Below are positions 1 through 11,434 of a stretch of DNA of 64,000 bases, one piece after another. The notes beneath the pieces were generated by a model, which did not search any database, had not been told where the DNA came from, and saw only the letters and a program-made list of their open reading frames with translations. The position numbers were made by a program, and so were the translations under genes. This DNA is from Pollenia angustigena (Eukaryota > Arthropoda > Insecta > Diptera > Polleniidae). The DNA lies in the NCBI GenBank assembly GCA_930367215.1, contig OV884059.1, positions 73,503,393-73,567,392 on the forward strand. The letters run 5' to 3'. How positions within the stretch are numbered: position 1 is the stretch's first letter; every line of letters begins with the position of its first letter.

Positions 1-95
1 TATATAATGTTAGAACTAGAACCGTTCCATATCACGTTAGATTTGTCAAGTGACAAGTTTGGTGCTTGTTCCCTTTCACCTAGGGACTATTTAGA
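1..95. repeat. Arm of an inverted repeat pair with 3045-3760
   Basis: Reading forward, this stretch matches the reverse complement of 3045-3111 joined to 3728-3760. Shared words include GTGACAAGTTTGGTG and GTTCCCT followed by CCTAGG. The distal copy is split by the hAT MITE at 3112-3719. The two copies may be the ends of one element of about 3.8 kb or two separate copies in opposite orientation; the window starts too close to tell. No coding potential is seen between 96 and 572. Confidence 0.5.
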
Positions 96-572
96 TTCAC
101 ATAGTAATATTAACTATAATAACAAAAATAAAATTAAAAATTAAATAAAAAATCTGAAAATATTGACTTCTACTTCCACATTTTGTTGGAAATATTTAGG
201 GGAGCCTTGAAATGTTCACTGCCCTTCATTTGAATACTTTATTTACTGCATAAAAATGCTGTATTGGATTCAGACGACAGTCTGTTTCTTCAATAAGTTT
301 AACAAATGTTAACGGCACTAAGCATTTGACAATGTCAAAACAAAATGCAATTTTTTTTTTTTTTTGTAATATTAAACTTCGGGTTTTAAATCACTCTGAA
401 GCTCATATAATAAAAGTCTTCTGGCACTATTCATTATTAAGATTTTGCTGGGTAAACGATTAAAATAATAAGTATTACTTGTTTTAAAAGATACATTAAG
501 TAAGCGCCTTTCTACAGTTATTAGCAATTAACCCCAAAGAACATATACATATATTGAACATATAAGTTGGTG

Positions 573-770
573 AATTGCAAAACTTGTTAAAGGTATGAGA
601 TGACAATTGGAAATATTCTGATTGAATCAATGTGTGTTCTTGGAAAAACGTAGAAGAGGACATGCATTGATACAATTTGTATATTTCTTCTCATACGGCG
701 CCAAAAGAACTGTTAGAATCAATTGTCATCTCGTATTTTTAATTTTGTAACGAACGAATTTTGCAACACA
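573..770. repeat. Short palindromic element (MITE-like)
   Basis: The ends are inverted copies: TTGCAAAACTTGTTAAAGG...GAGATGACAATTG on the left and its reverse complement (CAATTGTCATCTCG...TTTTGCAA) on the right, around a loop of about 100 bp. The whole unit is about 200 bp, as expected for a non-autonomous fold-back or MITE. No target-site duplication is clear. Confidence 0.45.
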
Positions 771-2339
771 CCTACTCATATAATATAACATATTGAAGAA
801 AAAGTCCCATATATGCCATTAACCATATGACCACCATCCATTAGTTTTTGTTGGCGGTTTAGTGAAATTTTTAAATATGTCCCGTGCAGCGCCCCGAGAC
901 GAATCAAATGTTTGACTGACCTCACTTTGTTTTTCATCCCCAACATTGGTTTTTATCATTCTCGATTCCCATACAAAATGTCCATTTTTTATACAGTTTT
1001 TAGAAAAATGCATTATACGCAGGGATGGACCTACAGCCGGCGGGAGGAAAGAGTTACTTGTAATGAAAACGAGCAACCCTTTATTTATCATCATATCCCC
1101 TCTACCCCTCTCTTATTCGCTTGTGTATGAGTGATATGTTAAATATAACTATTAATGATGTCAATAATTAGTCATAGTCTCCATATGAAATTAACACTCA
1201 TTTAATATTAAAACATTCCTAAATATTTTATAATTCCAAAAATTCCGGGAAATCAAAGTTAAGGCACAGCAAAAGAATATAACATTGTTATTATTATTAT
1301 TATAATTTTTTATTTAAAAATGTTGTGTCAAACAATCAAAGCAGAATCCTTTTCAGTCATATTTATCAGTTCAATTAATATGAACTTTGTTTTACTTTCA
1401 TTATATGAAACTGTATGATGATATTTTAAGCCAGCAATTTCTAAGAAATGACAGCAAATTACTTAAAGGCCGGCCATTCTAGCGACACCAGTTTTTATAA
1501 AGACGTTGACGAATTAAATTTTTATTATCAGTTCAAGCTGTTATATAGAACTCATTTGTTGATCTGTCAATGCCTTTTGTTTACAACAAATTCACTTAAT
1601 TAAAATTATATTAATTTAAAAAAATTTTATTGCATCTTTACCATTGTGCAAAGCTGCCCAAATCTTTTTTTATTTTTTTCTTTTTTTTTTTGCGTTACAG
1701 TTTTTTAAGTGATCTTTTTCCAAGCTTTCTTTCTTATCGCCATTGTTAAGAAACACAATAACAAAATTTGACAATTTATCATTTCTAGACAAATTTGATT
1801 GTCTTTTAAAACTGTAAATGAGGCAGCGGTTTATTCAGAATATCACATGAGTTTAGCTTGTGCTGAGGTTCAATTAAGTTATTCCAAAATTTAAGCTGAA
1901 CAAGAACAGGTTCATTTAAAATGTGTTGAAAGCGCTTAAGTCCTTATCTTTAAACAAATAAAAACAAACAAAAAACTTAAAAGAGGATCATTAATTTTTT
2001 TATATTTTCAAAATTTTGTGTTGGCGACAAAAAATATTCTATATTTTAATAAAGTAAGTAAATTTCATTGCATTCTTATGGATTAATTATAAGTTTTTAA
2101 GCCAAATCAAAATTTAATATTAAAATCTCTCGGATCGATAAATATGTTTAATGTTTATTATTAAAAAAAAAAAATGAACTGAATTTAAAAATTATAAAAA
2201 AAAATTCCCAAATTGCAAATTCCATAAAATTCAAGTGTGCAAAACGAAAATGTTTCGAAATATTGTAAAATGTTCGCGTTAATTTATAATTGAAATATAG
2301 AAAATAAATTGAGAAAAGTTAAAGTGCCAGTTAAATATT
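771..2339. other. AT-rich intergenic DNA, no gene seen
   Basis: I see no protein homology, RNA gene or bounded repeat here. There are homopolymer tracts (poly-T near 1670-1690, poly-A near 2162) and a GGCCGGCC site near 1470. The small ORFs around 819-1134 overlap on both strands and resemble no known protein. Confidence 0.5.
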
Positions 2340-3055
2340 CTTACACTCTGTGGAGGGAGTGGGCTTTATATGGGATCTATATATTTTGAATAAATCTTAA
2401 GAAAAACCGAAGTTGGCTTTTTATCAGGCGAATTGTAAACTATTGACCGATTTTCACGAACTTGGTTGTGTGATTTCAAACAGACCAAATTTTACTTCAA
2501 TATCGGTATTCGTTACGGTTAAAGTTATAAAAAAGTATTATCCGACAGTGGGCTTTATATGGGGCCTATGATAAATTTTGTCAGGTGATTTGTAGTGTTA
2601 TAAAACTATGGCAGATCATCCAAATGCATTATTTGTTACGGGTTAAGCTTACTAAACTGTTTTCCGAGAGCAGGCTTTACATGAGGTCTATGGTAAGTTA
2701 TACACCGATCCGCGCAAAGCTTAGCGGTATAATTTCTAGTCACATAAAACGTATTTGTACAAAATCGTATATCAATTCGTGCATTCCGCCTCCATTTATG
2801 TAAGTTTTTGTAACAAAATTATCCAGGTAGTTGTACCACATTTGAATTCATAGCTCTTATCCTATTATCCTATTAACCGATTTTGCTGGATTTTAAATCT
2901 TTAACTGCCTTGTTAAACAAGAGACGAATTAACATTGTATCTATTGTTCTCTTTTTTTGAGTTGTTCGATAGTGAACGTGTTTTCAACAGACAGAAAGAC
3001 AGATGGACATGGCTTAATTGTCTTAGAATTACTGAAGGGCCCATAATATATCCTA
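2340..3055 (+). repeat. Dispersed repeat family A, partial copy
   Basis: It contains three diverged copies of the phrase GGGCTTTATATGGGGCCTATG found in the tandem array at 14.6-15.4 kb. It ends with the same tail, a run of CAGACAGAAAGACAGATGGACATGGC followed by a GGGCCCATAATATA stretch. The 5' terminus seen in better copies (CAAGTTAGAG) is missing. Similar GACGGACATGGCTA tails occur in dipteran INE-1/Helentron-like repeats, so that affiliation is inferred. Confidence 0.6.
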
Positions 3056-3111
3056 GGGGCTAGGGAACTACCACCAAACTTGTCACGTGACAGTTCCAGA
3101 GTGGTAGGGAC

Positions 3112-3719
3112 CAGAGATCAGCAATGAATCGTTTTTTCGCTACTCATACTGACTCATGCAATTGTAAGTATAAGTGCGTAGAAATCATTTAAACTAAACT
3201 ACTCTGATTCACTCATACTCACAAAAGAAATATTTATGAGTGCGACGTCGACATTATACGCATATGTACTCATAAATGACCTCAGCTTGACTTATAATTT
3301 CAAGAAAATACTTACAATACTCACAATGATTCAAATCATTTAGCTCATCCATTTACCGTTTTAACACAACAGATAAAACACACAACTTAATAATCAGCGC
3401 TGCCAGATAAATTTGCCAAAAAATCGTCCACTTCATACATGTAACTTTAGTAAACTGTAATTGCCAAATCGTCACTTTGCTATTTCGGGTACAAATCTGG
3501 CAGCCTCGCATTTTGCTTCGCCTATACACATTGAGTTGAGTAGATTCTAAATCAAACACTACAAATGTTACTAAGTATGAGTATGATGAGTAAAATGAAA
3601 CTTTTGAGTGAATATGAGTTTGAATAACATTGGAATAAGTATGAGTGCGTATAAGTACAAGAATTTATGAGTCATGATTTAGCTCTACTCACTTTTTCAC
3701 TACTCATTGCTGATCTCTG
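3112..3719. mobile_element. Non-autonomous hAT-type MITE with 7/8 TSD
   Basis: The termini are CAGAGATCAGCAATGA and its reverse complement (TCATTGCTGATCTCTG). They are flanked by GTAGGGAC at 3104-3111 and GTTGGGAC at 3720-3727, an 8-bp duplication with one mismatch. The 608-bp interior has many ACTCAT/ATGAGT motifs on both strands and no transposase. An 8-bp TSD and a TIR starting CAG are typical of hAT elements. It sits inside the older repeat described at 1-95. Confidence 0.82.
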
Positions 3720-3727
3720 GTTGGGAC

Positions 3728-4240
3728 AGGTTCTAGCTCTAACACTTTCTATGAAGTGGATTAGTCATTCTAATATGGTAATGTCCTGGTAGGCAGGATG
3801 AGGGGGGATTAAATTGCCACAGGTTACTGAAATGAATACATGCCATTTCGGTTAATATAATGCCTGCAGCAGATATTGTTCTAAGTGAATAGGTTACTAA
3901 ACTAACGAAGAGTACTATATCAATGACGCTTAATAAAATACATGTCTCACGTATTGTCCCAAGTGAACTGTCGCAAAGTTGATATTTAAAGCCTATTTAT
4001 ACATAGTGAAAAATAAGCTGACTAAAGACGAGTCATGCAAACAAATAAAATAATCGTTTGCGAAGAAAAATTAAATAAATTTCAACACACCTTTGGGACA
4101 GGTCCTGTGGTATGCGAAAAGAGAATATGTTTATCACTTTACTAGTTAAAATAGGACGAAAATATCTAAATATGTCAATGAACTAAAAACGAATTTAATA
4201 AAGCCATTTTAATTACAGTTGGTATCAAGTTTTAATATAT
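3728..4240. other. Intergenic, no gene seen
   Basis: The first about 35 bases continue the repeat that hosts the hAT MITE. Beyond that I see no coding, RNA or bounded repeat signal. Confidence 0.4.
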
Positions 4241-4599
4241 TGTTACGTTACTTCCTTTCAATAACGTTTTGGTTTATTTCCGTTTAAACCGTTTCGAGTT
4301 CGTTAATTGCGATTCAAATAAAAAAAACAAAACACTTTTATTTATAACGCTTATTTATTAAGAACTTAGTCAATTTAGCAACCGTAAATTACAGCTTTTA
4401 TTCACAACTCACTTTTGTGAGCAACACACTTCAATGTCTTTAATTTTCTCCGCAAGATGCAATCTTATCTTCACAAAGTCTGAACTTAGAATAATAATTG
4501 TATGTCATATTTTGCGATTATATTTATACTCTAGCCCAAACGGGCAAATGACCATAAAACGTTCGAGCTCTGACGTCTAGGTGGCTCTAGAACGTAACA
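4241..4599 (-). mobile_element. LTR of a retrotransposon (3' LTR remnant or solo)
   Basis: Read on the - strand, the block begins TGTTACGTTC and ends AACGTAACA, an LTR with TG...CA ends and matching TGTTACGTTA/TAACGTAACA inverted termini. It contains a TATA-like GTATAAATATAA and several AATAAA signals in the right order. Just upstream on the - strand is a purine-rich GTTGGGGG, which resembles a polypurine tract and suggests a 3' LTR with its internal region lost. The flanks (GGGGG and ATATA) do not form a TSD. TGTTAC...GTAACA ends are common in Ty3/gypsy-type fly elements, but the clade is not proven. Confidence 0.65.
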
Positions 4600-4919
4600 C
4601 CCCCAACGTTTATTTTGCTAATAAAACTTATGCATCTATAGGTATTAAAATTGTTCATTAACTATATGGCTGCATTAATTGTTAGTTGGTTAGCTAGTTA
4701 ACTTTATTGTGACTTCATTTTTTCATAATACAAGGTTTGCGAACATACGATTTTTAGATAACTTAAAACAATAGAGTATTATTTTAATTAAAATTGTACA
4801 CATTTGAGAATATGCGTCTTGCTTATGACATTTAATAGAAATAATCAAATTACAAAACAATTTAAATACAAACAGTGCTTGCTCCCGGCTATTACTTTTG
4901 GACACAGAGTTTTATCTAC
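4600..4919. other. Intergenic, possible scrap of LTR-element interior
   Basis: The roughly 120 bp next to the LTR may be residual internal sequence of that element. No gag or pol motif is seen and no gene is supported. Confidence 0.35.
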
Positions 4920-4921
4920 TA

Positions 4922-5790
4922 TAGGGTGATTTTTTAAAAGCTATAGGAAAGTTTAAAAAAAAACACATAAAATTCAGAAAAATGCATGAAATCTTTATTT
5001 GAATCGATAGTACGGTCCATATAATTTAATGTTTGAAGATTATTTCATGCAAATGTTGACCGTGACTGTGCCTCAAATGGTCCAATTTCGGCATACCCTT
5101 TTCCAACATTTCGGCCGGTATCTCACGAATAAATGCTTCAATATTGTCTTCCAATGCGTCAATTGAAGCGGGCATGTGTGTATAGACATGATCTATACAC
5201 GATCTAGGCGGCCAATTGACCGGTCCCGAACGTGAAATAAAATGTTCACCGAACTGGCCTCTCAATAAGTCGATTGTTAAGCGTGCTGTGTGGCATGTGG
5301 CACCGTTTTGTTAAAACCACATGTCATGCAAGTCAAGCTCTTGCATTTTGTTGGATATCATCTCACGGTAGCGCTCACCATTCACAGTTACGTTACGATT
5401 CGCATCATCTTTGAAGAAGTACGGTCCAATGATGCCACCAGCCCATAAACCGCACCAAACTGTGACTTTTTCTGGATGCTTTGGTAGCTCTTGCAATGCA
5501 TCTGGCTGATCTTCACTCCAAAATCGACAATTCTGCTTATTAACGTACCCATTGAGCCAAAAATTAGCTTCGTCGCTAAACACAAGAAGCGCGCGATGAA
5601 CTTTCTTAACAAAGCACGCATTTTGATAATAAAATTCAATAATTTGCAAGCGTTGTTCGTTTGTAAGACGATTCATGGTTAAATTATAGACCAAACTAAA
5701 GATGTTTGACAGTGAAACAAAACACGAAACGTGCGTCAGCTGTTTAAACCAGTGCTGCCAAAAAGATAATAGCTAAAAAATCACGATATT
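4922..5790 (-). mobile_element. Internally deleted mariner-like transposon
   Basis: The ends are inverted: TATAGGGTGATTTTTTAAAAGC on the left and GCTATTATC...GCTAAAAAATCACGATATTA on the right. Both ends share GTGATTTTTTA followed by GCTAT. The body encodes a broken mariner transposase on the - strand. The total of about 0.87 kb is shorter than the roughly 1.3 kb of an autonomous mariner because two internal coding segments are missing. The exact TA target site is ambiguous by 2 bp. Confidence 0.8.
5026..5676 (-). pseudogene. Mariner transposase, internally deleted and nonfunctional
   Basis: The reading frame starts MNRLTNEQRLQII, the normal start of a widespread insect mariner family, and ends with the usual HLHEIIFKH. 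The middle of the DNA-binding/linker region, over 100 residues, is gone, so RALL joins directly to the catalytic segment FSDEANFWLNGYV. The first catalytic Asp (SDEA) is kept. An in-frame TAA at 5311-5313 replaces the Gln before the second motif, where Asp is also changed to Asn (QNGATCHTA). A second deletion removes the third catalytic motif after NWPPRSC. It cannot be active. The copy at 44.1-46.2 kb belongs to the same family. Confidence 0.9.
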
Positions 5791-6384
5791 AATATACTTA
5801 AACCTAAACCTTAAAACTATAACTTAAAATAGGAATACAAAAGAAAACAAAAATAACAAAAAAAAAATTAGCCCCTGTGAGTGCCGGGAGCAGTACGTGA
5901 ATAAAAGTTTGGACCAGGAAAACTACTAATTTGTTCCTGTAAAATCAAAATTATTGAAAGATATTTGGTGTTTGACCAATTAATTCCTTGTTCAGTTGAT
6001 AAAATGTCACGAATTACACTTCCCCCAAAGTATGAGAGCCCCTGCACAAAATTCTTTATTAAATTCGAAGCGTAAAGGGAAATTGGAGTTTTGTTGTAAA
6101 CAAATTTATGTATTTGAAAATCTTTTTTTTATCGACTTGCAATTTTTTTCTATGCATTTTCTTAAAATATACCTTTCAAACATTCCCATTTTCCTCATTG
6201 CTGTTTTTGAGATACTAAACCATATTGGAAAAGCGTAGAGAATTATTGGTTTTATACTTACTTTGTACAAAAGTAGTTTCGTCTTAATTGGTAAAAACTT
6301 ACTATTAAAAAGCCTTACAAATGCCCTTTTACACGATTAGCCTTGGCTTAATTATAAGAAACATGATTATTAAATTTTAAAAGC
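5791..6384. other. Intergenic, no gene seen
   Basis: AT-rich with no recognisable element. It lies between the mariner remnant and the 3'-lost end of the LINE fragment. Confidence 0.4.
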
Positions 6385-7650
6385 TTATTGAAGTTGACTC
6401 CAAGGAGCATAAGGAAGCGAATCTTCGGCATAAAGTATAGCCCTAGAGTTATTATATTCATGAGGAAAATCATTACTAAAAATATTATACAAATGTGGTG
6501 CCAATACAGAGCCCTGTGGAACACGGCAAAAAACCTCACCCTGTGATGAACACCCATTACCAAGTTGCAAGCAAAATCTCCTGTCATCGAAAAAGCTTCG
6601 AAAGAGTTTAATTATTGAAGACTCAAAGCCAATGTTTATCATTTTGTATAATATACCGTCATGATAAGCCTTATCAAAAGCTTTTTCGATGTCAAGAGAG
6701 ACTGCAACAGTACATTGGCCTTATCTTAAATTCTGGACTATCTTTATGAAATTTCAAAAGCGCATGAACGGTGGAACAACCCCTCTGAAACCCAAATTGA
6801 ATCTGAGGAATGTATGCACTATCCAAACCTAAATCCATTTTCTATCTGATAATTCTTTCAAATAACTTTCCTAGATTCGAGAGTAGCGAAATTGGTCTAA
6901 AATTGTTTATGTCAGAATTACCTTTCTCTTTCGGGATTGGAATAATCTTCGCAACTTTCTAATCAAGTGGGAAATAGCAATTATTCAAACAATTGCTGAA
7001 TAATATTGTCAAATATTCAAAAGCCTTAATAGGACATTTTCTAGTCAAGCAGTTCGATATATTGTTTAATCCACAAGACTTTTTGTTATATATTAATTTC
7101 GAGGTGTTTAAAAGGTTATCGATACTAATTAATTTGGAGTCGTTTCTGTTATTCAATGATGTCGCTTCTTCACTAAATGGAATACAACCTGGAGCATTAA
7201 ATATTGTATTATTTATTGTATCATTTATCTATGAAATATCTCCATTTGAAGGCGCAGCTCGATAAACAGATATACAATGTTTCTTAAAAACATTTAATTT
7301 ATCATCTAACTAATCAATTTTTACACCATTTTCAGAAACCTCCTTTATTAAGGGACGACTCTTATTTCCAATAATTTTAAAAATTTGTTTATAAGCCCAT
7401 GGACCAAGTCTTCTCTTAGTTTGGCATTAAATAAATTTGCCTGATCTATTTCAATCTGTTCCTTTATTGAAAATTTTATTAAATCAATTTGCTTAGAAAT
7501 ATGCATATACTCAGGTTGTTTTCTGTTTAAAGTTCTAGTAAACATTCTCTTTAAATCCCTTTGCCAATTGTCTTTTATTCTAAGTAACTTTCTAACCTTT
7601 TTCGTTACAACATATTTTTGATTTTTGCTTTCCATTTTTTTGGTATGCAC
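6385..7650 (-). pseudogene. Non-LTR retrotransposon (LINE) reverse transcriptase remnant
   Basis: Pieces in several - strand frames follow the usual order of a LINE ORF2. First comes a linker (7650-7348), then KKSCGLNNISN and NCYFPLD. An in-frame stop follows, then KVAKIIPIPKEKG, RPISLLSNLGKLFERII, QIQFGFQRGCSTVHALL and a DIEKAFDKAYHDG block. The last are GSVLAPHLYNIF and the catalytic box. The box reads YAEDS instead of the expected YADDT, so one catalytic Asp is Glu. Coding similarity stops soon after it at about 6385, so the thumb and 3' end are lost. Clade is uncertain (Jockey/CR1-like). It is dead. Confidence 0.82.
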
Positions 7651-7919
7651 TTGTGCAAAAAAATTAATAAACGTACTAAACTCCTCTATAACATAATCTA
7701 TCTCTATTATTAGATAAGTTCCTATTTTTCGGTGGAAAGTGGTTCAGCATAGCATTACCTATATCCATTTTAAACGTATTCTAATTTGTGTCTTTATAAT
7801 AAAGAAATGGTCAGCAGTTTTGAAAATATAATTAAAATTCAACAAAGTTATAGAAAGACTTAATGGTAGATGAACCGAGAAAGTGGGAAGAGTACATGTT
7901 TAAGAGTCTAAGCTAATCC

Positions 7920-8030
7920 CGTGCAGCTCTACGCATGTCTGCAGGAACGAAACCAGAGTCTCTGGCGGGAATCGAACCCGTTACCCCGGCGCTGATAGAC
8001 TAGCTCACTACCAGGTAGTTTACCGGGGAA
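7920..8030 (-). repeat. tRNA-derived SINE-like sequence with Pol III boxes
   Basis: On the - strand, a B box GGTTCGATTCC (7968-7978) exactly fits the consensus GGTTCGANTCC. About 30 bp upstream is an A-box-like TAGTGAGCTAG (8001-8012). The segment between folds plausibly as part of a tRNA (GCGCCGGGGTAACGGGTTCG), but there is no complete acceptor stem. A tRNA-derived SINE head or a tRNA pseudogene is most likely. Confidence 0.55.
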
Positions 8031-8035
8031 AAAGA

Positions 8036-8535
8036 AGTCACACTGTCAAATTTCGTGAAGATCGGTATATAATTTACCATAGGCCACGTTTAAACCCACT
8101 CTGGCAAATGTATTTAATACGCCCTTAACCGTAGCAGATATAGATATTGCGGTAAAATTTCTTCCAACTTAGCTTCATATGGGCGGAAAATTGTCATGCA
8201 ATTTTGTGATATTTATTTACCTTACATCCCATAATAAGCAGCCTTCTGTAATTTACTGTAAAGGCTAAAACTAATTTTACCGTTGTATTGAAATTTATTC
8301 AAATTTGGTTTTTTTAGATCCATATGCTTGGTCCATAACTTACCATGGCTCAAATATAAATTCCCCTCCTTAAAACCAATTAAGTTCGGCTTAAACTGTT
8401 ACGAATCAGGATATTTTACTCCAGCTAGTTTCAATTACTGTTCTTACAAAGATAAATTAATAATTAATATATATGAACTGTCAGTGGAGGATATCAAAGA
8501 TTCGGCACAGCCAAATATAGCACTCTAACTTGTTT
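8036..8535 (-). repeat. Dispersed repeat family A, reverse copy
   Basis: The right edge is the reverse complement of the family A start: CAAGTTAGAGTGCTATATTTGGCTGTGCCGAATCTTTGATA. The interior has diverged versions of the family A unit (for example TCGTGAAGATCGGTATATAATTTACCATAGGCC). The TTTGGCTGTGCCGAA hairpin is nearly complete. The other end, near 8036, is truncated. Confidence 0.7.
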
Positions 8536-8642
8536 TATTCTCTTTTTAAAAATTAATTTCCTGCAACTGAGAGTCATTTCAGTCGTTCAATAACGGATTT
8601 TCATTACCAGCATCAGCATCTGTACTGTGTGTGCGATATTTC

Positions 8643-10758
8643 TAGGATGATCGATTATTCGACTTTTTTCAATAACCGGTTTTCGAATATTCCGAATAGC
8701 TGCTATTTTAAAAAACCCGGTTTTCGGTTAAGCATTTTAAAAATAACCGGTTAACCGGTTTTAATTCGAATACATAAAAATACAAAAATCAAATTAGATT
8801 TTGTAATAAAAACTTAATTAAAATAAAAACAAAGCAATTCACGAAGGTAAGGAACCAACAAAATACATGGATATGACTTAAGGTTTGTTCAGAACGAACA
8901 AATATTTGGCAATAAAATCCAAAAAAGCGTGAACAGTAAACTGATCAAACTTTGGCTTTATTTTATTTCTGTTTATTTACTTTACTTTATTGCCAAGATG
9001 ATAATTGTATAATGTAATGTAATAAATGTAAACTGTTAAATAATGTTTGCACTAGTCTAACGTTTTGCAAAAGCAAACAATTCTTTAAGAAAACTAGTGG
9101 TGACGTGTAAGACATCAAATATTTAATAGGTGTAAACATAGCTGTAGAAGTTTTGAAATTATAGGAATTTAATAAATTTATTATTTGAGATATTCCCCTA
9201 AATTTATTTTAAATGAGTTTTAATTGATGGTGGTTAAGCATGTCTTTATGAATCAGTAGACTTCAAACATATTTTTGAAAAGTTGCAAACAAAACCTCTT
9301 ATCCAGGATTATATATTTTAAATTATTTTGTTTCAGCAGTATAAAAACGAATAGTAATATGAATATGCTTTTTGTATGAAATATCTGTCAATTCGTCGAT
9401 CACAATTTAAACCCTTCCATGAGATTGTTTGATTCCTTAAATTTTGATTTAAGTTCTTGGTAATTTAAAATTAATAAAACTTAAGAATTTTTCCACATCG
9501 TTGATTTCGCCGGTATGTTGTAGTTTTTAGCATGAAGATATGCTAGAACTACTTAACAGCCGTACCACACAGAAAAAAAATTTTGCCCCAGTAAACGCAT
9601 TAATCAAAAATAAAATCAGTTTTAATTAAAATTTTAATCAAGTGAATTAAACGTTTAATTAAGAGCAGGAAAAGGCAGAAAAACACAATATTTTCTATCT
9701 CGTGACGCCTCTGTGTGCTCTGTGGCCGTAACAAGAGAGGAAGGTGGGACGTTTTCACCCGCTAACGCTGATATGCCATACCCAAACAAGAGCATCAACG
9801 TTGTGCCCCAAACAGTAGTGTTACCTTTCTTGTTTAATAAAACCTACATAATAGAAATAAAAATAAGAGAAAAAACCGATAGATTGACAAAAAAAATATG
9901 TTAATTGACATTATTTCTTAACAAAGCGGCCAACTTCACTATTAAACGCGCTGTCAAAATCGGATTTTCCAATTGTAAAGCGTTGACGCCGCGCTATTTA
10001 GAAATGCTTCATACAAATTGTATGGGCATGCGAATTTTTGACAGCTAGAATACGCGTTCCGCTCTTGTTTATGTATGGCTGTAAGAGTTTTTCATTCATT
10101 ATTGGCAGCATATTTTAGTAAAGTATTATTTGCAGTTTTTTAACAACTACTTAGAGCAGAGTTAAGTTTTACTTGGCGTTTATTTATGTCAAGCTTGCGG
10201 ACTAATTAAAGGTGATTAATAAGTCCTGACGTTGAAGAACCTTTGCAACTTATCATTTGAGGGCCCTTTAACCACCTTTGTCTTTAAAACAACTTTGATA
10301 TATCACTGAGATGATATCTTTATAAATATATATATATATACATAGTATTTAGAATACTGTCAAATTGCTAATTATTTTTTAGGCTGAATATTTTTTTGTA
10401 GTATTTTGAATTGTTTTTGGGTTTTTCTTTACAAGAACACACGCTTTTATAGGCGATTTGTATTTACATTGTTCATAATGTTTTTTTTTTTACTTTTGTT
10501 ACACTTTGTTTTGACATTCTTTATAAAAATTCAAGTTTGCCCAATATTCAAGTAGAAAAACACTTAAATTACTGGTAAATTTATAACAAAAGTAAGGAAA
10601 ATGTATATAAATTACACATTACAAAATTAACCGGTTTATTTTACCAAAATAACCGGTTTATTCGATATTCAAAAAATAGACATTTTAAACTATTCGACTT
10701 GAGCAAAACTAAAAAAACCGGTTAAAACCGGTCGAATACTATTCGATCGATCTCCCTA
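8643..10758. mobile_element. Old hAT-like element rich in AACCGGTT motifs
   Basis: The ends are TAGGATGATCGATTATTCGAC on the left and GTCGAATACTATTCGATCGATCTCCCTA on the right, imperfect inverted copies. Each has several ACCGGTT/AACCGG motifs in the first 150 bp. Flanks GATATTTC (8635-8642) and GTTATTTT (10759-10766) agree at 6 of 8 bases, as for an aged 8-bp hAT TSD. No transposase is recognised in the 2.1-kb interior, so it is probably non-autonomous. It is more diverged than the other hATs here and hosts the inverted-repeat unit at 9772-10083. Confidence 0.65.
9772..10083. repeat. Inverted-repeat unit within the old hAT
   Basis: GCCATACCCAAACAAGAGCATCAACG near 9775 is matched in reverse complement by CGTTCCGCTCTTGTTTATGTATGGC near 10055, giving a unit of about 310 bp with arms near 26 bp. 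It is probably a small MITE nested in the hAT. A possible CACACAGAAAAAAAA end lies just upstream at 9570. Confidence 0.4.
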
Positions 10759-11434
10759 GTTATTTTAGACAAAATAAAATTAAAAGTGAGATTGATCGTC
10801 AGAAAAAAGTAAAATTTATCATAAATTTTTGAATTCATCAGTTTATATCTAACGGTTTTTACGAGATAATGATCAATGATAAATTTCAATAAAAATAGTA
10901 AAAAAATGTTTCACTTTTGTTAACTTAAATAAAACGCGCGAGCCTCAGCACACGAAAAATTAAAATTGGCGATTTTGAACTCACAAGTGATTTTACAATC
11001 GCGCGAAGGTTCTAGGGATTTTGAAGGCCGTAGAATTGTTTAAAGGTAACATTGCTGGGGCTCCACGGTCACTTTATATATGGACAGCTTTTAGGGCCTT
11101 GATCGGCTGTGAATTCCAAATAGTGAATTTCCAGCTAGTAAATGATTGTAGAAGAGCTCTAAGGGAAATATTTGAAGAGTATGTAGTGAGTGCAGGAACA
11201 TTAATTTGTTTGTGCTTCTTGGCCAATTAATTCACGTATGTCCAATTGCACAATTGAAGGAGAGCAAAAAATGTTTTTAACAGGCAGGATTATTTTTTTG
11301 TTTTTCTTTACAATATCAAAAATAATGATAATAAAAGCAAAATATCAAGAAATTTTATTTTAAATTACGTAAAAATTTACAGTTTTAAATTTTTTTTTTA
11401 ATGATTTTCTTCACAAACAAAAAGAGCGATACTT
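10759..11434. other. Intergenic, short repeated phrase
   Basis: The phrase AGGGCCTTGATCGGCTGTGAATTCCAA near 11094 recurs twice in tandem near 11892-11965, so this is repeat DNA of unknown type. The 69-codon ORF at 11021 resembles nothing I know and is not called. Confidence 0.35.

Noticed and set aside
3353..3559. 68-codon ORF within the hAT MITE
   Set aside because: No similarity to any family, and it lies wholly in a non-autonomous element.
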